A stretch of 64,000 nucleotides of DNA, from the NCBI RefSeq assembly GCF_001953975.1, contig NZ_MBEJ01000022.1, positions 62,001-126,000 of the forward strand. The letters run 5' to 3'. The DNA is from Mycobacterium sp. NS-7484 (lineage in GTDB: Bacteria > Actinomycetota > Actinomycetes > Mycobacteriales > Mycobacteriaceae). Position numbers and translations under genes: made by a program. Positions 19,789-29,157 of the stretch are shown here, in pieces. Position 1 is the stretch's first letter; every line of letters starts with the position of its first letter. Under the pieces are notes generated by a model, which was given only the letters and a program-made list of their open reading frames with translations, had not been told where the DNA came from and made no database searches.

Positions 19789-20666
19789 TGACCGATCAGC
19801 AAGTACCTTTCGTGACAGATTCACCGGTTCCAGAACCGCAGAAAAAGCAGTCCCGGGCCGGCCGTAACCTTCCGGCGGCCATCGCGGTCGGCGTCGTCCT
19901 CGGCGCCATGGCCATCGGCACGTTGCTGTTTGCGCCGACGTTGTGGCTGCCTTTGCTCGCCGTGGCCATCGCCATCGCCACCCACGAGGTGATCCGCCGG
20001 CTGCGCGAACAGGGATACGCCCTGCCCGCCGTTCCGCTGCTCCTCGGCGGCCAGGCCATGATCTGGCTGACCTGGCCCTACGGGCTGGCAGGTCTGCTGG
20101 GCGCGTACGGCGCGACGGTCGTCGTCTGCATGGTGTGGCGTCTCGTCGGGCAAGGTCTGGATCAGCAGCCGGTCAATTACCTGCGCGACATCGCCGCCAC
20201 GGTGCTACTGGCCACCTGGGTGCCGTTGTTCGCCGCTTTCACCGCGCTGCTGATCTTCGCCGACCACGGCGGAGCCCGGGTGTTCACCATCATCGTGACG
20301 GTCGTCTTCGCCGACATCGGCGGCTATGTCGCGGGTGTCCTGTTCGGCAGACATCTGTTGGCGCCGGCGATCAGTCCCAAGAAGTCCTGGGAGGGTCTCG
20401 GCGGCTCGCTGTTGTTCGGCATCGCCGCGGCTGTGCTCTCGGTGGCGTTCCTGTTGGACAAGCAGGCCTGGGTGGGCGTGCCGTTGGGCTTGCTGTTGGT
20501 GATCACCGGTGTGCTCGGCGACCTGATCGAATCCCAGGTCAAACGCGACCTCGGCATCAAGGACATGGGCACGCTGCTGCCCGGTCACGGCGGGATCATG
20601 GACCGCATCGACGCGATGCTGCCCTCGGCAGTCGTCGGCTGGATCGTGCTGACGCTGCTGGCGTGA
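19788..20666 (+). CDS. cdsA: Phosphatidate cytidylyltransferase
   Basis: 292 aa integral membrane enzyme. A polar N-terminus of about 30 residues is followed by some eight hydrophobic segments. The CDP-alcohol signature is in SPKKSWEGLGGSLLFG and the C-terminal GDLIESQVKRDLGIKDMGTLLPGHGGIMDRIDA. It makes CDP-diacylglycerol for phosphatidylinositol, cardiolipin and PIM synthesis. Confidence 0.97.
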   Translation: MTDQQVPFVTDSPVPEPQKKQSRAGRNLPAAIAVGVVLGAMAIGTLLFAPTLWLPLLAVAIAIATHEVIRRLREQGYALPAVPLLLGGQAMIWLTWPYGLAGLLGAYGATVVVCMVWRLVGQGLDQQPVNYLRDIAATVLLATWVPLFAAFTALLIFADHGGARVFTIIVTVVFADIGGYVAGVLFGRHLLAPAISPKKSWEGLGGSLLFGIAAAVLSVAFLLDKQAWVGVPLGLLLVITGVLGDLIESQVKRDLGIKDMGTLLPGHGGIMDRIDAMLPSAVVGWIVLTLLA

Positions 20667-20708
20667 ATTCGTGGCCTGGCCGCTGACAGTGAGATACTGG
20701 ACGCGATC

Positions 20709-21833
20709 ATGGCCACTTCCCTTCCTCTGGTTTTCGACGCACCGCGACGCGCCATGCCGCCGCGGCACCTTGCCGACCTCGACGAGGATGGCCGCGCGGA
20801 GGCCGTCGCCGAGCTGGGGTTGCCGAAGTTCCGCGGTAAGCAGCTGGCCAACCAGTACTACGGACGGCTGATCGCCGACCCGCAGCAGATGACCGACCTG
20901 CCCGCCGCCGTGCGCGCTTCGGTGGCCGAGGCCCTGTTCCCGACGTTGCTCGACCCGGTGAAGCAGATCCAGTGCGATGCGGGGGAGACGCGCAAGACGC
21001 TGTGGCGGGCGGTGGACGGCACGACGTTCGAGTCCGTGCTGATGCGCTACCCGCAGCGCAACACCGTGTGCATCTCGTCACAGGCCGGCTGCGGCATGGC
21101 CTGTCCGTTCTGTGCGACCGGCCAGGGCGGCCTGAAGCGCAACCTGTCCACCGCCGAGATTCTCGAGCAGGTTCGGGCGGCGTCGTCGGCCATGCGGTCC
21201 GAGCACTTCGGTGGGACTGCCGGCTCTGCCGGCGGTGGGCGGCTGTCGAACATCGTCTTCATGGGTATGGGTGAGCCGCTGGCCAACTACAACCGCGTGG
21301 TGGCCGCCGTCAAGCGCATCATCGCGCCGCCGCCCAACGGATTCGGGATCAGTGCGCGCTCGGTGACGGTGTCGACGGTCGGGCTGGCCCCGGCCATCCG
21401 CAAACTGGCCGACGAGAAACTGGGCGTGACGCTGGCGTTGTCGCTGCACACGCCCGACGACGAACTTCGCGACACCCTGGTTCCGGTGAACAACCGGTGG
21501 AAGGTCGACGAGGTGCTCGACGCCGCACGCTATTACGCCGACACCACCGGCCGTCGCGTGTCCGTCGAATACGCGTTGATTCGCGATGTGAACGACCAAC
21601 CTTGGCGCGCAGACCTTTTGGGCAAGAAGCTGCATGCCAAGCTCGGCCCCCTGGTGCACGTCAACCTCATCCCGCTCAACCCCACCCCGGGCAGCGAGTG
21701 GGATGCCAGCCCCAAGCCGGTCGAGCGGGAGTTCGTCAAACGGGTTCAGGCCAAGGGCGTGTCGTGCACGGTGCGCGACACCCGCGGCCGGGAGATCGCC
21801 GCGGCCTGTGGTCAGCTCGCCGCTGAGGGCTGA
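20709..21833 (+). CDS. rlmN: 23S rRNA/tRNA adenine-C2 methyltransferase RlmN
   Basis: 374 aa radical-SAM enzyme. The [4Fe-4S] ligands are C128, C132 and C135 (CGMACPFC). Other marks are [11 protein letters not shown], the [10 protein letters not shown] segment, INPTPGSEW-like [13 protein letters not shown], and the methyl-accepting Cys near [14 protein letters not shown], followed by CGQLA. It methylates A2503 of 23S rRNA and A37 of some tRNAs. It is the last backbone gene before the catabolic island. ATG 42 bases after cdsA. Confidence 0.96.
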   Translation: MATSLPLVFDAPRRAMPPRHLADLDEDGRAEAVAELGLPKFRGKQLANQYYGRLIADPQQMTDLPAAVRASVAEALFPTLLDPVKQIQCDAGETRKTLWRAVDGTTFESVLMRYPQRNTVCISSQAGCGMACPFCATGQGGLKRNLSTAEILEQVRAASSAMRSEHFGGTAGSAGGGRLSNIVFMGMGEPLANYNRVVAAVKRIIAPPPNGFGISARSVTVSTVGLAPAIRKLADEKLGVTLALSLHTPDDELRDTLVPVNNRWKVDEVLDAARYYADTTGRRVSVEYALIRDVNDQPWRADLLGKKLHAKLGPLVHVNLIPLNPTPGSEWDASPKPVEREFVKRVQAKGVSCTVRDTRGREIAAACGQLAAEG

Positions 21834-21914
21834 GGTTTTCGGCGTTGACTTTGAACTGAGGCTGCAAAAGATCGAGTAGGCGCCTGCGTAGATTCAATGT
21901 CAACGGTCCGTCAG

Positions 21915-22322
21915 TCAGGCCTGACCCGGCGCGTTGCTGAACCACAGGTTCTCCTCGCGCAGGTTGCGGCTGCGCCAGCCATCGGGTGTGCGCACCAGTT
22001 CGTGGTGGTAGTACCCGCCGCATGCACTCATCTCCGCCATGCCGGGTAGCTGCATGGGGTTGTAGAACATGGCCCGCACGGTCGCGGTGTCACCGTCGGT
22101 TTCCAGGATCTCGATGTTCGTGATGTAGTGCATGCTCCACGGGATCACCCCGAAGTTGGCGGCGAACCAGTCGACCACCTCGTCGCGGGTGCCCACCACA
22201 GCCCCCGCCGACGAGTAGTCGATGACGGCGTCGGCGGTGAACACCGACCGGTACAGCTCCCAGTCCTTGGAGTCGACGGCCCGGGCGTACCGGTACAGCA
22301 GGGCCGAAATCTCTTCACTCAC
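21915..22322 (-). CDS. SnoaL-like (NTF2-fold) protein
   Basis: 135 aa. LLYRYARAVDSKDWELYRSVF and GYYHHELVRTPDGWRSRNLREE mark the SnoaL-like domain, which includes small dehydratases, isomerases and cyclases. The start overlaps the aldehyde dehydrogenase stop by 4 bases, so it is the second gene of that operon, behind operator A. Catalytic Asp/His residues of active family members are suggested by D33/D39 and H71-type positions but I cannot assign a reaction. Confidence 0.8.
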   Translation of the reverse strand: MSEEISALLYRYARAVDSKDWELYRSVFTADAVIDYSSAGAVVGTRDEVVDWFAANFGVIPWSMHYITNIEILETDGDTATVRAMFYNPMQLPGMAEMSACGGYYHHELVRTPDGWRSRNLREENLWFSNAPGQA

Positions 22323-23803
22323 TCGGGCATACCGATGGTCTTGGACTCGAAGTACTCCTTGAAGCCTTCCTCGCCGTTGCGCCGGCCCAGGCCGCTCTGC
22401 TTGGAGCCGCCGAACGGGCTGTTGATGCCGAAGTGGCTGCGGCTGTTGATGGTGACGTTGCCGGTACGCATCCGACGCGCGACGGCGAAGGCCCGGTCGA
22501 CGTCGCTCGACGAAACCTCGCCGGACAGGCCGTAAATCGAGTTGTTCGCGATCGCGACCGCCTCGTCATCGGAGTCGTACGGCGTGACCGTCAACACCGG
22601 ACCGAAGATCTCCTCCTGGGCCACCTGCGAGTTGGGGTCGACGTCGGCCAGCAGCGTCGGCTGGGTGTAGTAGCCGGTGGGCAGATTCTCCGGGATGCCG
22701 CCGCCGGTGACCAGCCGGGCCCCGGAGTCGATGCCGGATTTGATCAGCCCCAGCACCTTCTCCCGCTGGGTGGCGCTGATCTGCGGGCCCTGCATGACGC
22801 CCGGGGTCCACGGATCACCGACCGGGAAGTTCTCCATCGCTCCCTTGAGCATCGCGATGCCCTCGTCGTAGCGGCTGCGGGGGAGCAGGATGCGGCTGGG
22901 CAGGATGCAGGACTGCCCACTCATCACGCAGGCCATCATCGCCGCGATCGGCAACGCGGAGTTGAAGTCGGCGTCGTCGAGCACGATGTGGGCAGACTTG
23001 CCGCCGAGTTCCAGCAGCGTCTTCTTCACCGTGGGGGCGCCGGCCGCCAGGATGGCGCGTCCGGTGGCGGTGGAACCGGTGAAGGTGATCATGTCGACCC
23101 GCGGATCCGCCGACAGCGCCGCCCCGACCTCGTTGGCGTTGGACACCACGACGTTGAACACCCCGGCCGGGATGTCGGTGTGCTCGGCGACGATGCGGCC
23201 CAACTCGGTGCCCGACCATGGGGTGAGCTGTGCGGGTTTGAGCACCACGGTGTTGCCCGCCATCAATGCCGGGATGGTTTCGGCGATGTTGAGGTAGAAC
23301 GGCACGTTCCACGGGGTGATCGCCCCGACCACGCCGATCGGCTCATAGGCGATCTTGCGGTGTGCCGGCCCGAGCTGGGTCTGGTGCACACCGTTGTCCA
23401 CGAGGTACTCGAAGTTCTTGCCGTGTTCGGCCCAGTGCTTGACCTCGCCGATCGGGTCCTCGATCTGGCTTCCGGTGACCGTGACGGGACAACCCACCTC
23501 GGTGACCAGCACCCGGCGCAGCCGCTCTTTCTCGGCCTCCAGCGCGTCGTGCAGCTGCATCAGGCAGTGGTAGCGGAACTCGACGTCGCGGCTCCAGTCG
23601 GTGTCGTCGAACGCACGGCGCGCGGCGCCCACGGCGCGCTCCATGTCGGCCACCGTGCCGTCGGTCGCCTGGCCCGCCACCTGCTCGCTGGCGGGGTGGA
23701 TCACGTCGAATTTCGCGCCGCTGCCGGTGTATTGGAGTTCCCCGTCGATGAGCATCCGCTCGTCGCCGGCGAGGACACCCGTATCGCTCTGCACCTGAGT
23801 CAT
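22319..23803 (-). CDS. Aldehyde dehydrogenase
   Basis: 494 aa. NAD(P)-dependent ALDH with the catalytic Cys299 in SGQSC, the general base Glu in LELGGKSAHIV, and FTGSTATGRAI. It would oxidise an aldehyde made by the island's enzymes to an acid. Start: ATG at 23803; an in-frame upstream start (23863) would run through the operator. There is no ribosome site before the ATG, and the operator half TGTAAAGC ends 8 bases upstream, so a leaderless transcript is likely. Confidence 0.92.
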   Translation of the reverse strand: MTQVQSDTGVLAGDERMLIDGELQYTGSGAKFDVIHPASEQVAGQATDGTVADMERAVGAARRAFDDTDWSRDVEFRYHCLMQLHDALEAEKERLRRVLVTEVGCPVTVTGSQIEDPIGEVKHWAEHGKNFEYLVDNGVHQTQLGPAHRKIAYEPIGVVGAITPWNVPFYLNIAETIPALMAGNTVVLKPAQLTPWSGTELGRIVAEHTDIPAGVFNVVVSNANEVGAALSADPRVDMITFTGSTATGRAILAAGAPTVKKTLLELGGKSAHIVLDDADFNSALPIAAMMACVMSGQSCILPSRILLPRSRYDEGIAMLKGAMENFPVGDPWTPGVMQGPQISATQREKVLGLIKSGIDSGARLVTGGGIPENLPTGYYTQPTLLADVDPNSQVAQEEIFGPVLTVTPYDSDDEAVAIANNSIYGLSGEVSSSDVDRAFAVARRMRTGNVTINSRSHFGINSPFGGSKQSGLGRRNGEEGFKEYFESKTIGMPE

Positions 23804-23813
23804 AGGAGACAGC

Positions 23814-23839
23814 TTTACAAAAATTGCGAGTGGTGTCAC
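23814..23839. promoter_or_regulatory. Island operator A (TTTACA-N14-TGTCAC)
   Basis: TTTACA at 23814-23819 and TGTCAC at 23834-23839, spacer 14 bases, left flank AGC. It lies just upstream of the aldehyde dehydrogenase start and is the only one of the six sites not between divergent genes. The remaining bases up to 23937 hold no gene. Confidence 0.75.
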
Positions 23840-23937
23840 CCCTTTGAGCGAAGGATTGACCAATCGACAAGTCTCTGCGATCGTAGAGTCTCGTTGAGCG
23901 TGAGGCGGGAGGTGTTTACCGGCGAATCAGTGGGAGG

Positions 23938-24495
23938 TCAGCCCGCGTCGGGCTGTTTGATGCCGACGGCGTGACGCAGTTGCGCCAGAAACTGATCACC
24001 GTCATCGCTTCGCACGATGTAGTGCGAGACCGCGACGCGGATCGCGGTGGCGGCTTTGACCGGCGCATTGGCACCCGACAGAAGCTTGAGTAACCGCTCC
24101 CTCATCAGGGGGATGACGTTGGCCAGCTGGGCAATCACCACTTCGGGCTCGATGTCGACCACTCGGACGCCGGAGTAGGACTGCTGATATTGCACGATGA
24201 AACGCAGTGCGGCGTCGAGCTTCTCGTTGCCGCGCAGGCCGACGGTGGCGCGGCTGATGCCCTGATCGAACATCTCGCGCTCATAGGTGCCGAACGCGGC
24301 GAGGAGTTCCTGCTTGTCGGCGAACCAGCGGTACAACGTGGGCCGGGACACCCCGGCCTGCAGTGCCACCTCGGACAGGCTCAGCTTGGTCTGCCCACTG
24401 CGGGCCAGCACCTCGGCCGTCGCCACCAGGATTCGATTGCGCGTCGAGGTGTCCTCAACAGATGCGTCCCGCTGCGCGGGTACAGGTTCATTCAC
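23938..24495 (-). CDS. TetR-family regulator 1
   Basis: 185 aa. N-terminal helix-turn-helix TKLSLSEVALQAGVSRPTLY then RWFADKQELLAAF at about residues 39-72. The C-terminal half is nearly the same as that of TetR 2 at 29158 (QQSYSGVRVVDIEPE, VIPLMRERL, AVSHYIVRSDDGDQFLAQLRHAV). That suggests a duplication and similar ligand or DNA site. It follows the phosphotransferase gene by 43 bases, so it would be controlled by operator B. Ligand unknown. Confidence 0.92.
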   Translation of the reverse strand: MNEPVPAQRDASVEDTSTRNRILVATAEVLARSGQTKLSLSEVALQAGVSRPTLYRWFADKQELLAAFGTYEREMFDQGISRATVGLRGNEKLDAALRFIVQYQQSYSGVRVVDIEPEVVIAQLANVIPLMRERLLKLLSGANAPVKAATAIRVAVSHYIVRSDDGDQFLAQLRHAVGIKQPDAG

Positions 24496-24538
24496 GTCCA
24501 GGCCTTGGTTGATCGCGGTTCACCAAATGGTAGGACCA

Positions 24539-25687
24539 TCACAGCAACTTCTTGAGTATTGCCACAGTCTCCAGGTCGGACAAAGCGGCCACACCCCGCC
24601 TGGCACCTTCGAGCGCGATGCCCTCGTCCTGCATCCCGCCGAGGCCGGCGGTGATCACCGGTGCGGCGTAGGCGTAGATCGCGCCGAGCCGATAACGCTC
24701 CCACAACTCGTCGCGATCCAGCGAGGGACCGCCTGAGGCGGCCAGGGCCGTCCGGTACTCGTCGAGCAACTCGCGTTCGGATGCCTGCCGATCTGCCGTG
24801 GTCATGCTGGTCACCAGCGTATAGGCCAATTCTCGCCCGGGATGTCCGCGGCGCACCGCCTGCCAGTCCAACAGCCCGGCCTCGCCGTCGCGGAAGTACA
24901 GGTTGCCCGGGTGTGCGTCTCCGTGCATCACGGTGTGTGGCGGGCGGTCGAGCAGCTGCGCAGCCGCGCGGTAGTTCTCGTCGATGAACCGGCCGCCGGC
25001 CACGGGGATGTCGGTGCTCTCAGCCAGGCGTTTGGTCGACAGCTTGAGCAGGGAGCCGGTCAGCAGCGAGGTGTCATCGCCCGAGGCCGAGTAGATCCAG
25101 CCCAGCGGCCCACTGCCGCTTCGCGCCGGCAGCCGGTTCCAGAGGGTGGCATGGACGCGGGCGAGCAGCTCGACCGTCAGCGCCGCCCGGTCTCGGTCGA
25201 GCGGATGCAGGGTGTCGGGGAATTCGCAGGGGCTCTGCGTCAGGTCTTCGAGCACGAGCACGAACCGGCCCGTCAGCGCATCGAACGCGGCGCCGTACGC
25301 GCGGGGGACGCCGGTCAGTCCCTCGGCCAACTGTTGGTAGAAGCGCACCTCGGTGTGTCCCAGCCGGCCCAGCTCGCCCATCATCCGGGTGGCGGTCGTT
25401 TCGGCGGGCATCTTGACGAACACCGACGCGGGCACGTCGGCGTCCGCCCGGCCGGTCAGCGTCAGCCGGGCGCGCGACGACGTGCCTGCGTCGCCCCCGG
25501 CCACGGACACCGACGTGATCGGGCGCCGGGTCAGCGCGGACAGGTAGGCGGCATCGAGATCGGCGATGCTTCGGGGCAATGAGCGCATCCGGCCGATCAC
25601 CGCGTCGGTTGCGATACGTTGCACGCCGTGGCCGATGTGCGAGGCCAGGCCGACGGCTGGGACGAGGCGGCGGGCCGGTGTGGGCAT
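24539..25687 (-). CDS. APH-type phosphotransferase family protein
   Basis: 382 aa. Kinase-like fold with the catalytic and metal motifs MHGDAHPGNLYF and GLLDWQAVRRGHPGRELAY. Related mycobacterial proteins occur with acyl-CoA dehydrogenase or lipid genes and are not antibiotic kinases as far as known. It could phosphorylate an alcohol intermediate; this is inference. ATG at 25687 lies 8 bases from the operator B half TGTAAA, without a ribosome site, which points to a leaderless start. First gene of a unit with TetR 1. Confidence 0.8.
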   Translation of the reverse strand: MPTPARRLVPAVGLASHIGHGVQRIATDAVIGRMRSLPRSIADLDAAYLSALTRRPITSVSVAGGDAGTSSRARLTLTGRADADVPASVFVKMPAETTATRMMGELGRLGHTEVRFYQQLAEGLTGVPRAYGAAFDALTGRFVLVLEDLTQSPCEFPDTLHPLDRDRAALTVELLARVHATLWNRLPARSGSGPLGWIYSASGDDTSLLTGSLLKLSTKRLAESTDIPVAGGRFIDENYRAAAQLLDRPPHTVMHGDAHPGNLYFRDGEAGLLDWQAVRRGHPGRELAYTLVTSMTTADRQASERELLDEYRTALAASGGPSLDRDELWERYRLGAIYAYAAPVITAGLGGMQDEGIALEGARRGVAALSDLETVAILKKLL

Positions 25688-25695
25688 TGGGCAAG

Positions 25696-25721
25696 TTTAC
25701 AAATTTGCGCGGGATTGTAAA
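25696..25721. promoter_or_regulatory. Island operator B (TTTACA-N14-TGTAAA)
   Basis: Both half-sites are perfect inverted copies (25696-25701 and 25716-25721), spacer 14. It sits between the divergent phosphotransferase-TetR 1 unit and the CoA-transferase gene. This is the most symmetrical of the six sites. Confidence 0.8.
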
Positions 25722-25741
25722 GCGATTCGGGAAGGACGGCG

Positions 25742-26920
25742 ATGGCGGGTCCGATGGAGGGGTTCCGGGTGATCGAACTCGGGGTGTGGGTGGCCGCGCC
25801 GGCCGCCGGGGCGCTGCTGGCCGACTGGGGTGCCGACGTCATCAAGATCGAACCACCCTCGGGTGACCCGGCGAGAACCTTCGGTCGGATGCTGGGGCTG
25901 GATCCGGAGCTCGGCCCGGCGGCCAACCCACCCTTCGAGATGGACAACCGGTCCAAGCGCAGCATCGTGCTCGACCTCGGAACCGATGACGGTCGGCAAG
26001 CTGCGCTCGAATTACTTTCCGGCGCAGACGTTTTCCTGACCAACGTGCGCCCGGCCGCATTGCGGCGGCTGCAATTGGACTTCGAGACCGTCGCGGCGCG
26101 CAATCCGCGCCTGGTGTACGGGCTCATCACCGGGTACGGCCTCACCGGGCCGGAGGCGGACCGGGCGGCCTACGACGTCGCCGCGTTCTGGGCCCGCGCG
26201 GGCCTGGCCGACCTGCTCACCCGCCCCGGTGACACACCGCCGTTCCAGCGGGGCGGTATGGGCGATCACTCGGCGGGGATGACGCTGGCGGCCGCGGTGT
26301 GCGCCGCGCTGCTGGCCCGAAACCGCACCGGCACCGGTCAACTCGTCACCACCTCGCTGTACCGGCAGGGCGCCTACACCGTGAGCTTCGACCTGAACAC
26401 CGTGCTGATGAGCGGTCAACAGATCGCGATCGGCCAGCGGGAGTCGATGGCCAACCCCTGCATGAACAACTACACCGCCGGCGACGGTAAACGCTTCTGG
26501 ATCGTCGGGTTGCAGGCCGACCGGCACTGGCCCGCGCTGTGCCGGGCAGTGGGCCGCGAAAACTGGCTGACCGATGCGCGCTTCGCCACGGCGCGTGACC
26601 GCTACGTCAACGCCCGCACACTGATCGCCGACCTGGACGCCATCTTCGCCGGCCATCCGATGGACCACTGGGCGGCACTGTTCGACGATGAGCCCGATCT
26701 CTTCTGGTCACCGATCAACAGTCTCGACGACGTCATCGCCGACGAGCAGTTCCATGCTGCCGGAGGCATCGTGGATGTGCCAGACGGGATCTCGTCGACG
26801 CCCATGGTGGCCAGCCCGGCCGATTTCTCGGCCACCCCGTGGCAACCACGCACGTTAGCCCCGGCGCTGGGCGCTCACACCGACGAGATCCTGGCCGAAT
26901 TGCGCAGTCAGGACCGTTGA
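25742..26920 (+). CDS. CaiB/BaiF family III CoA-transferase
   Basis: 392 aa. Begins GFRVIELGVWVAAPAAG and has the nucleotide/CoA-binding GADVIKIEPPSGDPAR and NRSKRSI-like DNRSKRSIVLDLG, then the catalytic-Asp region (GGMGDHSAGMTLAAAV). It moves CoA between carboxylic acids, so it would activate an acid made in the island. GGAAGGA lies 8 bases before the ATG. It ends 13 bases inside the 3' end of the convergent glucosidase gene. Confidence 0.92.
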   Translation: MAGPMEGFRVIELGVWVAAPAAGALLADWGADVIKIEPPSGDPARTFGRMLGLDPELGPAANPPFEMDNRSKRSIVLDLGTDDGRQAALELLSGADVFLTNVRPAALRRLQLDFETVAARNPRLVYGLITGYGLTGPEADRAAYDVAAFWARAGLADLLTRPGDTPPFQRGGMGDHSAGMTLAAAVCAALLARNRTGTGQLVTTSLYRQGAYTVSFDLNTVLMSGQQIAIGQRESMANPCMNNYTAGDGKRFWIVGLQADRHWPALCRAVGRENWLTDARFATARDRYVNARTLIADLDAIFAGHPMDHWAALFDDEPDLFWSPINSLDDVIADEQFHAAGGIVDVPDGISSTPMVASPADFSATPWQPRTLAPALGAHTDEILAELRSQDR

Positions 26921-29121
26921 GCATTGGCCTCCGAGAGCAGTTGGTCGAGTTGCTCTCGGGTCACCTTGCCCGCCGAGAAGGCGATCATCCGTCCGATCGG
27001 CACCGACTCCAGCATCCGCAGCAGGTTGCTGCCGAGGGCTGAATCCACCGCGCCCACCGGGGACGCGTTGCCCAGCGCGGTCAGAATCGTCTGGGCGGCA
27101 ACGGGATCGGCAAGGATCTCGCCCAGGGTGGATTCGCGGGTGAACGGTCGCGATGGTCGATCACCGTCGAGCGTCACCGTCGCGCTCAGTCGGAGGTCAC
27201 GGCTTGACGCGCCGACAGTCACCACATACTCGCCGGGCTCGACAACCCACGCTTCGGCATCCGTGTCCCAGAACGCGAGTTCGGCTCGGCTGATGGGAAT
27301 TTCGACGGTATGCGCGGCCCCCGCCTCGATGAGGACGGAGGTGAACCCAGCCAGCCAACGCAGCGGCCTGCCGACCCTGGAGGTGGGTAATCCGACGTAG
27401 ACCTGGACCACCTCCCGGCCGGACCGCTGACCGACGTTGGTCACGGTCAGTTGGACAGATATGCCGTCAGCCGTAGCGGCGAGGTCCAGGCCGGAGTAGT
27501 CGAACCGGGTATAGGACAGGCCGTGTCCGAACGGGAATGCCACCGGGATGTCCCGCGTGTCATACCAGCGGTAACCGACGAACATTCGCTCGCCGTAGTG
27601 GGTATGGCCGGATTCGGAGGGGAAGTTCAGGTAGGCCGGTGAATCCTGCAGTCGCAACGGCACCGTCTCGGCCAGCCGGCCCGATGGGTTGGCGACGCCG
27701 AACAGCACGTCGGCCAGCGCACTGCCGCCGGCCTGACCGAGCAGGGCGCCGTCGAGGATGGCCGGCGCCACGGCGTCGACAGTTTCGAGGCGGACCACGC
27801 CGCCGTGGGCCAGCACCACGACGGTTCGTGGCTGGGCGGCGACAACGGCGCGCAGCAGTTCGATCTGCGCGGCCGGCAGGTCGATGTGCTCGCGGTCGTA
27901 GCCCTCGGATTCCTCTTCGGCCGTCAGCCCGAGGAACAGCACTGCGGTATCGGCCGACTCGGCGGCGGCAACCGCCGCACCGATGTCGGTGCCGGGGCAG
28001 TAGGTCACCGGATGCGTTCCGGCAACGCGGCGGATCTCGTCGAGTGGAATGTCGAGCCGGGTCGGGTTCACGTGTGAACTGCCCCCGCCCTGATACCGCG
28101 GCTCTTGCGCGAACCCGCCGATGACCGCCACCGCCGACGGTGTCAGGGGGAGCAGGTCGCCGTCGTTCTTCAGCAGCACGATGGCCCGGCGGGCCGCCTC
28201 GCGCGCCAGATCATGATGAGCGTCAATCTCGAAACCTGTTGCTTGACTGTTGTTTTGAGTGACCCGCTCCGTCAGGCGCGCGACGCGTGCGGCGGCACGG
28301 GCCACGACATCTGGTCCCAGGCGTCCGGCCCGTACTGCCCGCACCACCTCGGCGTCGGAGACCCCGCCCGTCGTCGGCATTTCCAGATCCAGGCCCGCGG
28401 CCACGGCGGCAACCCGATCGCCCACCGCGCCCCAGTCACTGACCACCGCGCCGTCGAAGCCCCACTCTTCCCGCAGCACCGTGGTGAGCAGCCACCTGTT
28501 CTCGGCGGCGTACACCCCGTTGATCCGGTTGTAGGAGCACATCACGGTCCACGGCCTGCCCTGGCGCACCGCGATTTCGAAGGTGCGTAGATAGATCTCC
28601 CGTAACGTGCGCAGGTCGACGTCGGAGCTGGCCCGCATCCGGTCGTGTTCGGCGTTGTTGACCGCGAAATGCTTGAGTGACGCACCGACTCCGCGACTCT
28701 GCACCCCGCGTATCCACGCCGCACCGAGCAGGCCGGACAGCAGCGGGTCCTCGGAGTAGTACTCGAAATTGCGGCCGCAGCGCGGGTCACGCTTGATGTT
28801 GACCCCCGGGCCGAGCAGTACCTGCACCCCCAGTGCGCGGGCCTCGTCCCCGAGAGCGGCGCCGATGCGTTCCACGAGTTCGGGATCCCAGGTCTGGCTG
28901 AGCCCGACCGCTGGGGGAAAGCACGTCGCCGGCTCGCTGCCGGCAAGACCCAGATGGTCTGCGGCGCTGCCGGATTGCCTGCGTACCCCGTGCGGCCCGT
29001 CGGTCAGCACGATCGACGGCAACACGCCGATCGCCTTGGTGGTCCAGAAACTTGCGCCGCTGCCGAGCGCGGCCTGTTCGGACAGGTCCAATCCGGCTGT
29101 GAGATCAGCGAAGTGCGTCAC
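26908..29121 (-). CDS. Glycoside hydrolase family 3 beta-glucosidase-like enzyme
   Basis: 737 aa. GH3 catalytic barrel with LTDGPHGVR, GRNFEYYSEDPLLSG, KHFAVNN, and the nucleophile Asp229 in VVSDWGAV. Then the second alpha/beta domain (LLPLTPSAVAVIGGFAQEPRYQGGGSS) and a fibronectin-III-like domain (YTRFDYSGLDL, GREVVQVYVG). No signal peptide, so probably cytoplasmic. It starts 36 bases after TetR 2 and is probably co-transcribed, which places a sugar-cleaving step in this regulon; perhaps the substrate enters as a glycoside. GTG start. Confidence 0.9.
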   Translation of the reverse strand: MTHFADLTAGLDLSEQAALGSGASFWTTKAIGVLPSIVLTDGPHGVRRQSGSAADHLGLAGSEPATCFPPAVGLSQTWDPELVERIGAALGDEARALGVQVLLGPGVNIKRDPRCGRNFEYYSEDPLLSGLLGAAWIRGVQSRGVGASLKHFAVNNAEHDRMRASSDVDLRTLREIYLRTFEIAVRQGRPWTVMCSYNRINGVYAAENRWLLTTVLREEWGFDGAVVSDWGAVGDRVAAVAAGLDLEMPTTGGVSDAEVVRAVRAGRLGPDVVARAAARVARLTERVTQNNSQATGFEIDAHHDLAREAARRAIVLLKNDGDLLPLTPSAVAVIGGFAQEPRYQGGGSSHVNPTRLDIPLDEIRRVAGTHPVTYCPGTDIGAAVAAAESADTAVLFLGLTAEEESEGYDREHIDLPAAQIELLRAVVAAQPRTVVVLAHGGVVRLETVDAVAPAILDGALLGQAGGSALADVLFGVANPSGRLAETVPLRLQDSPAYLNFPSESGHTHYGERMFVGYRWYDTRDIPVAFPFGHGLSYTRFDYSGLDLAATADGISVQLTVTNVGQRSGREVVQVYVGLPTSRVGRPLRWLAGFTSVLIEAGAAHTVEIPISRAELAFWDTDAEAWVVEPGEYVVTVGASSRDLRLSATVTLDGDRPSRPFTRESTLGEILADPVAAQTILTALGNASPVGAVDSALGSNLLRMLESVPIGRMIAFSAGKVTREQLDQLLSEANAQRS

Positions 29122-29157
29122 CGGCCCCAGGGTAGCCCCGAATAAGTAAGGCCCTGG

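Noticed and set aside
24496-24538. Partial palindrome around CACCAAATGGTAGG upstream of TetR 1 as a separate operator
   Set aside because: The symmetry is poor, and TetR 1 is close enough to the phosphotransferase gene to share its promoter.
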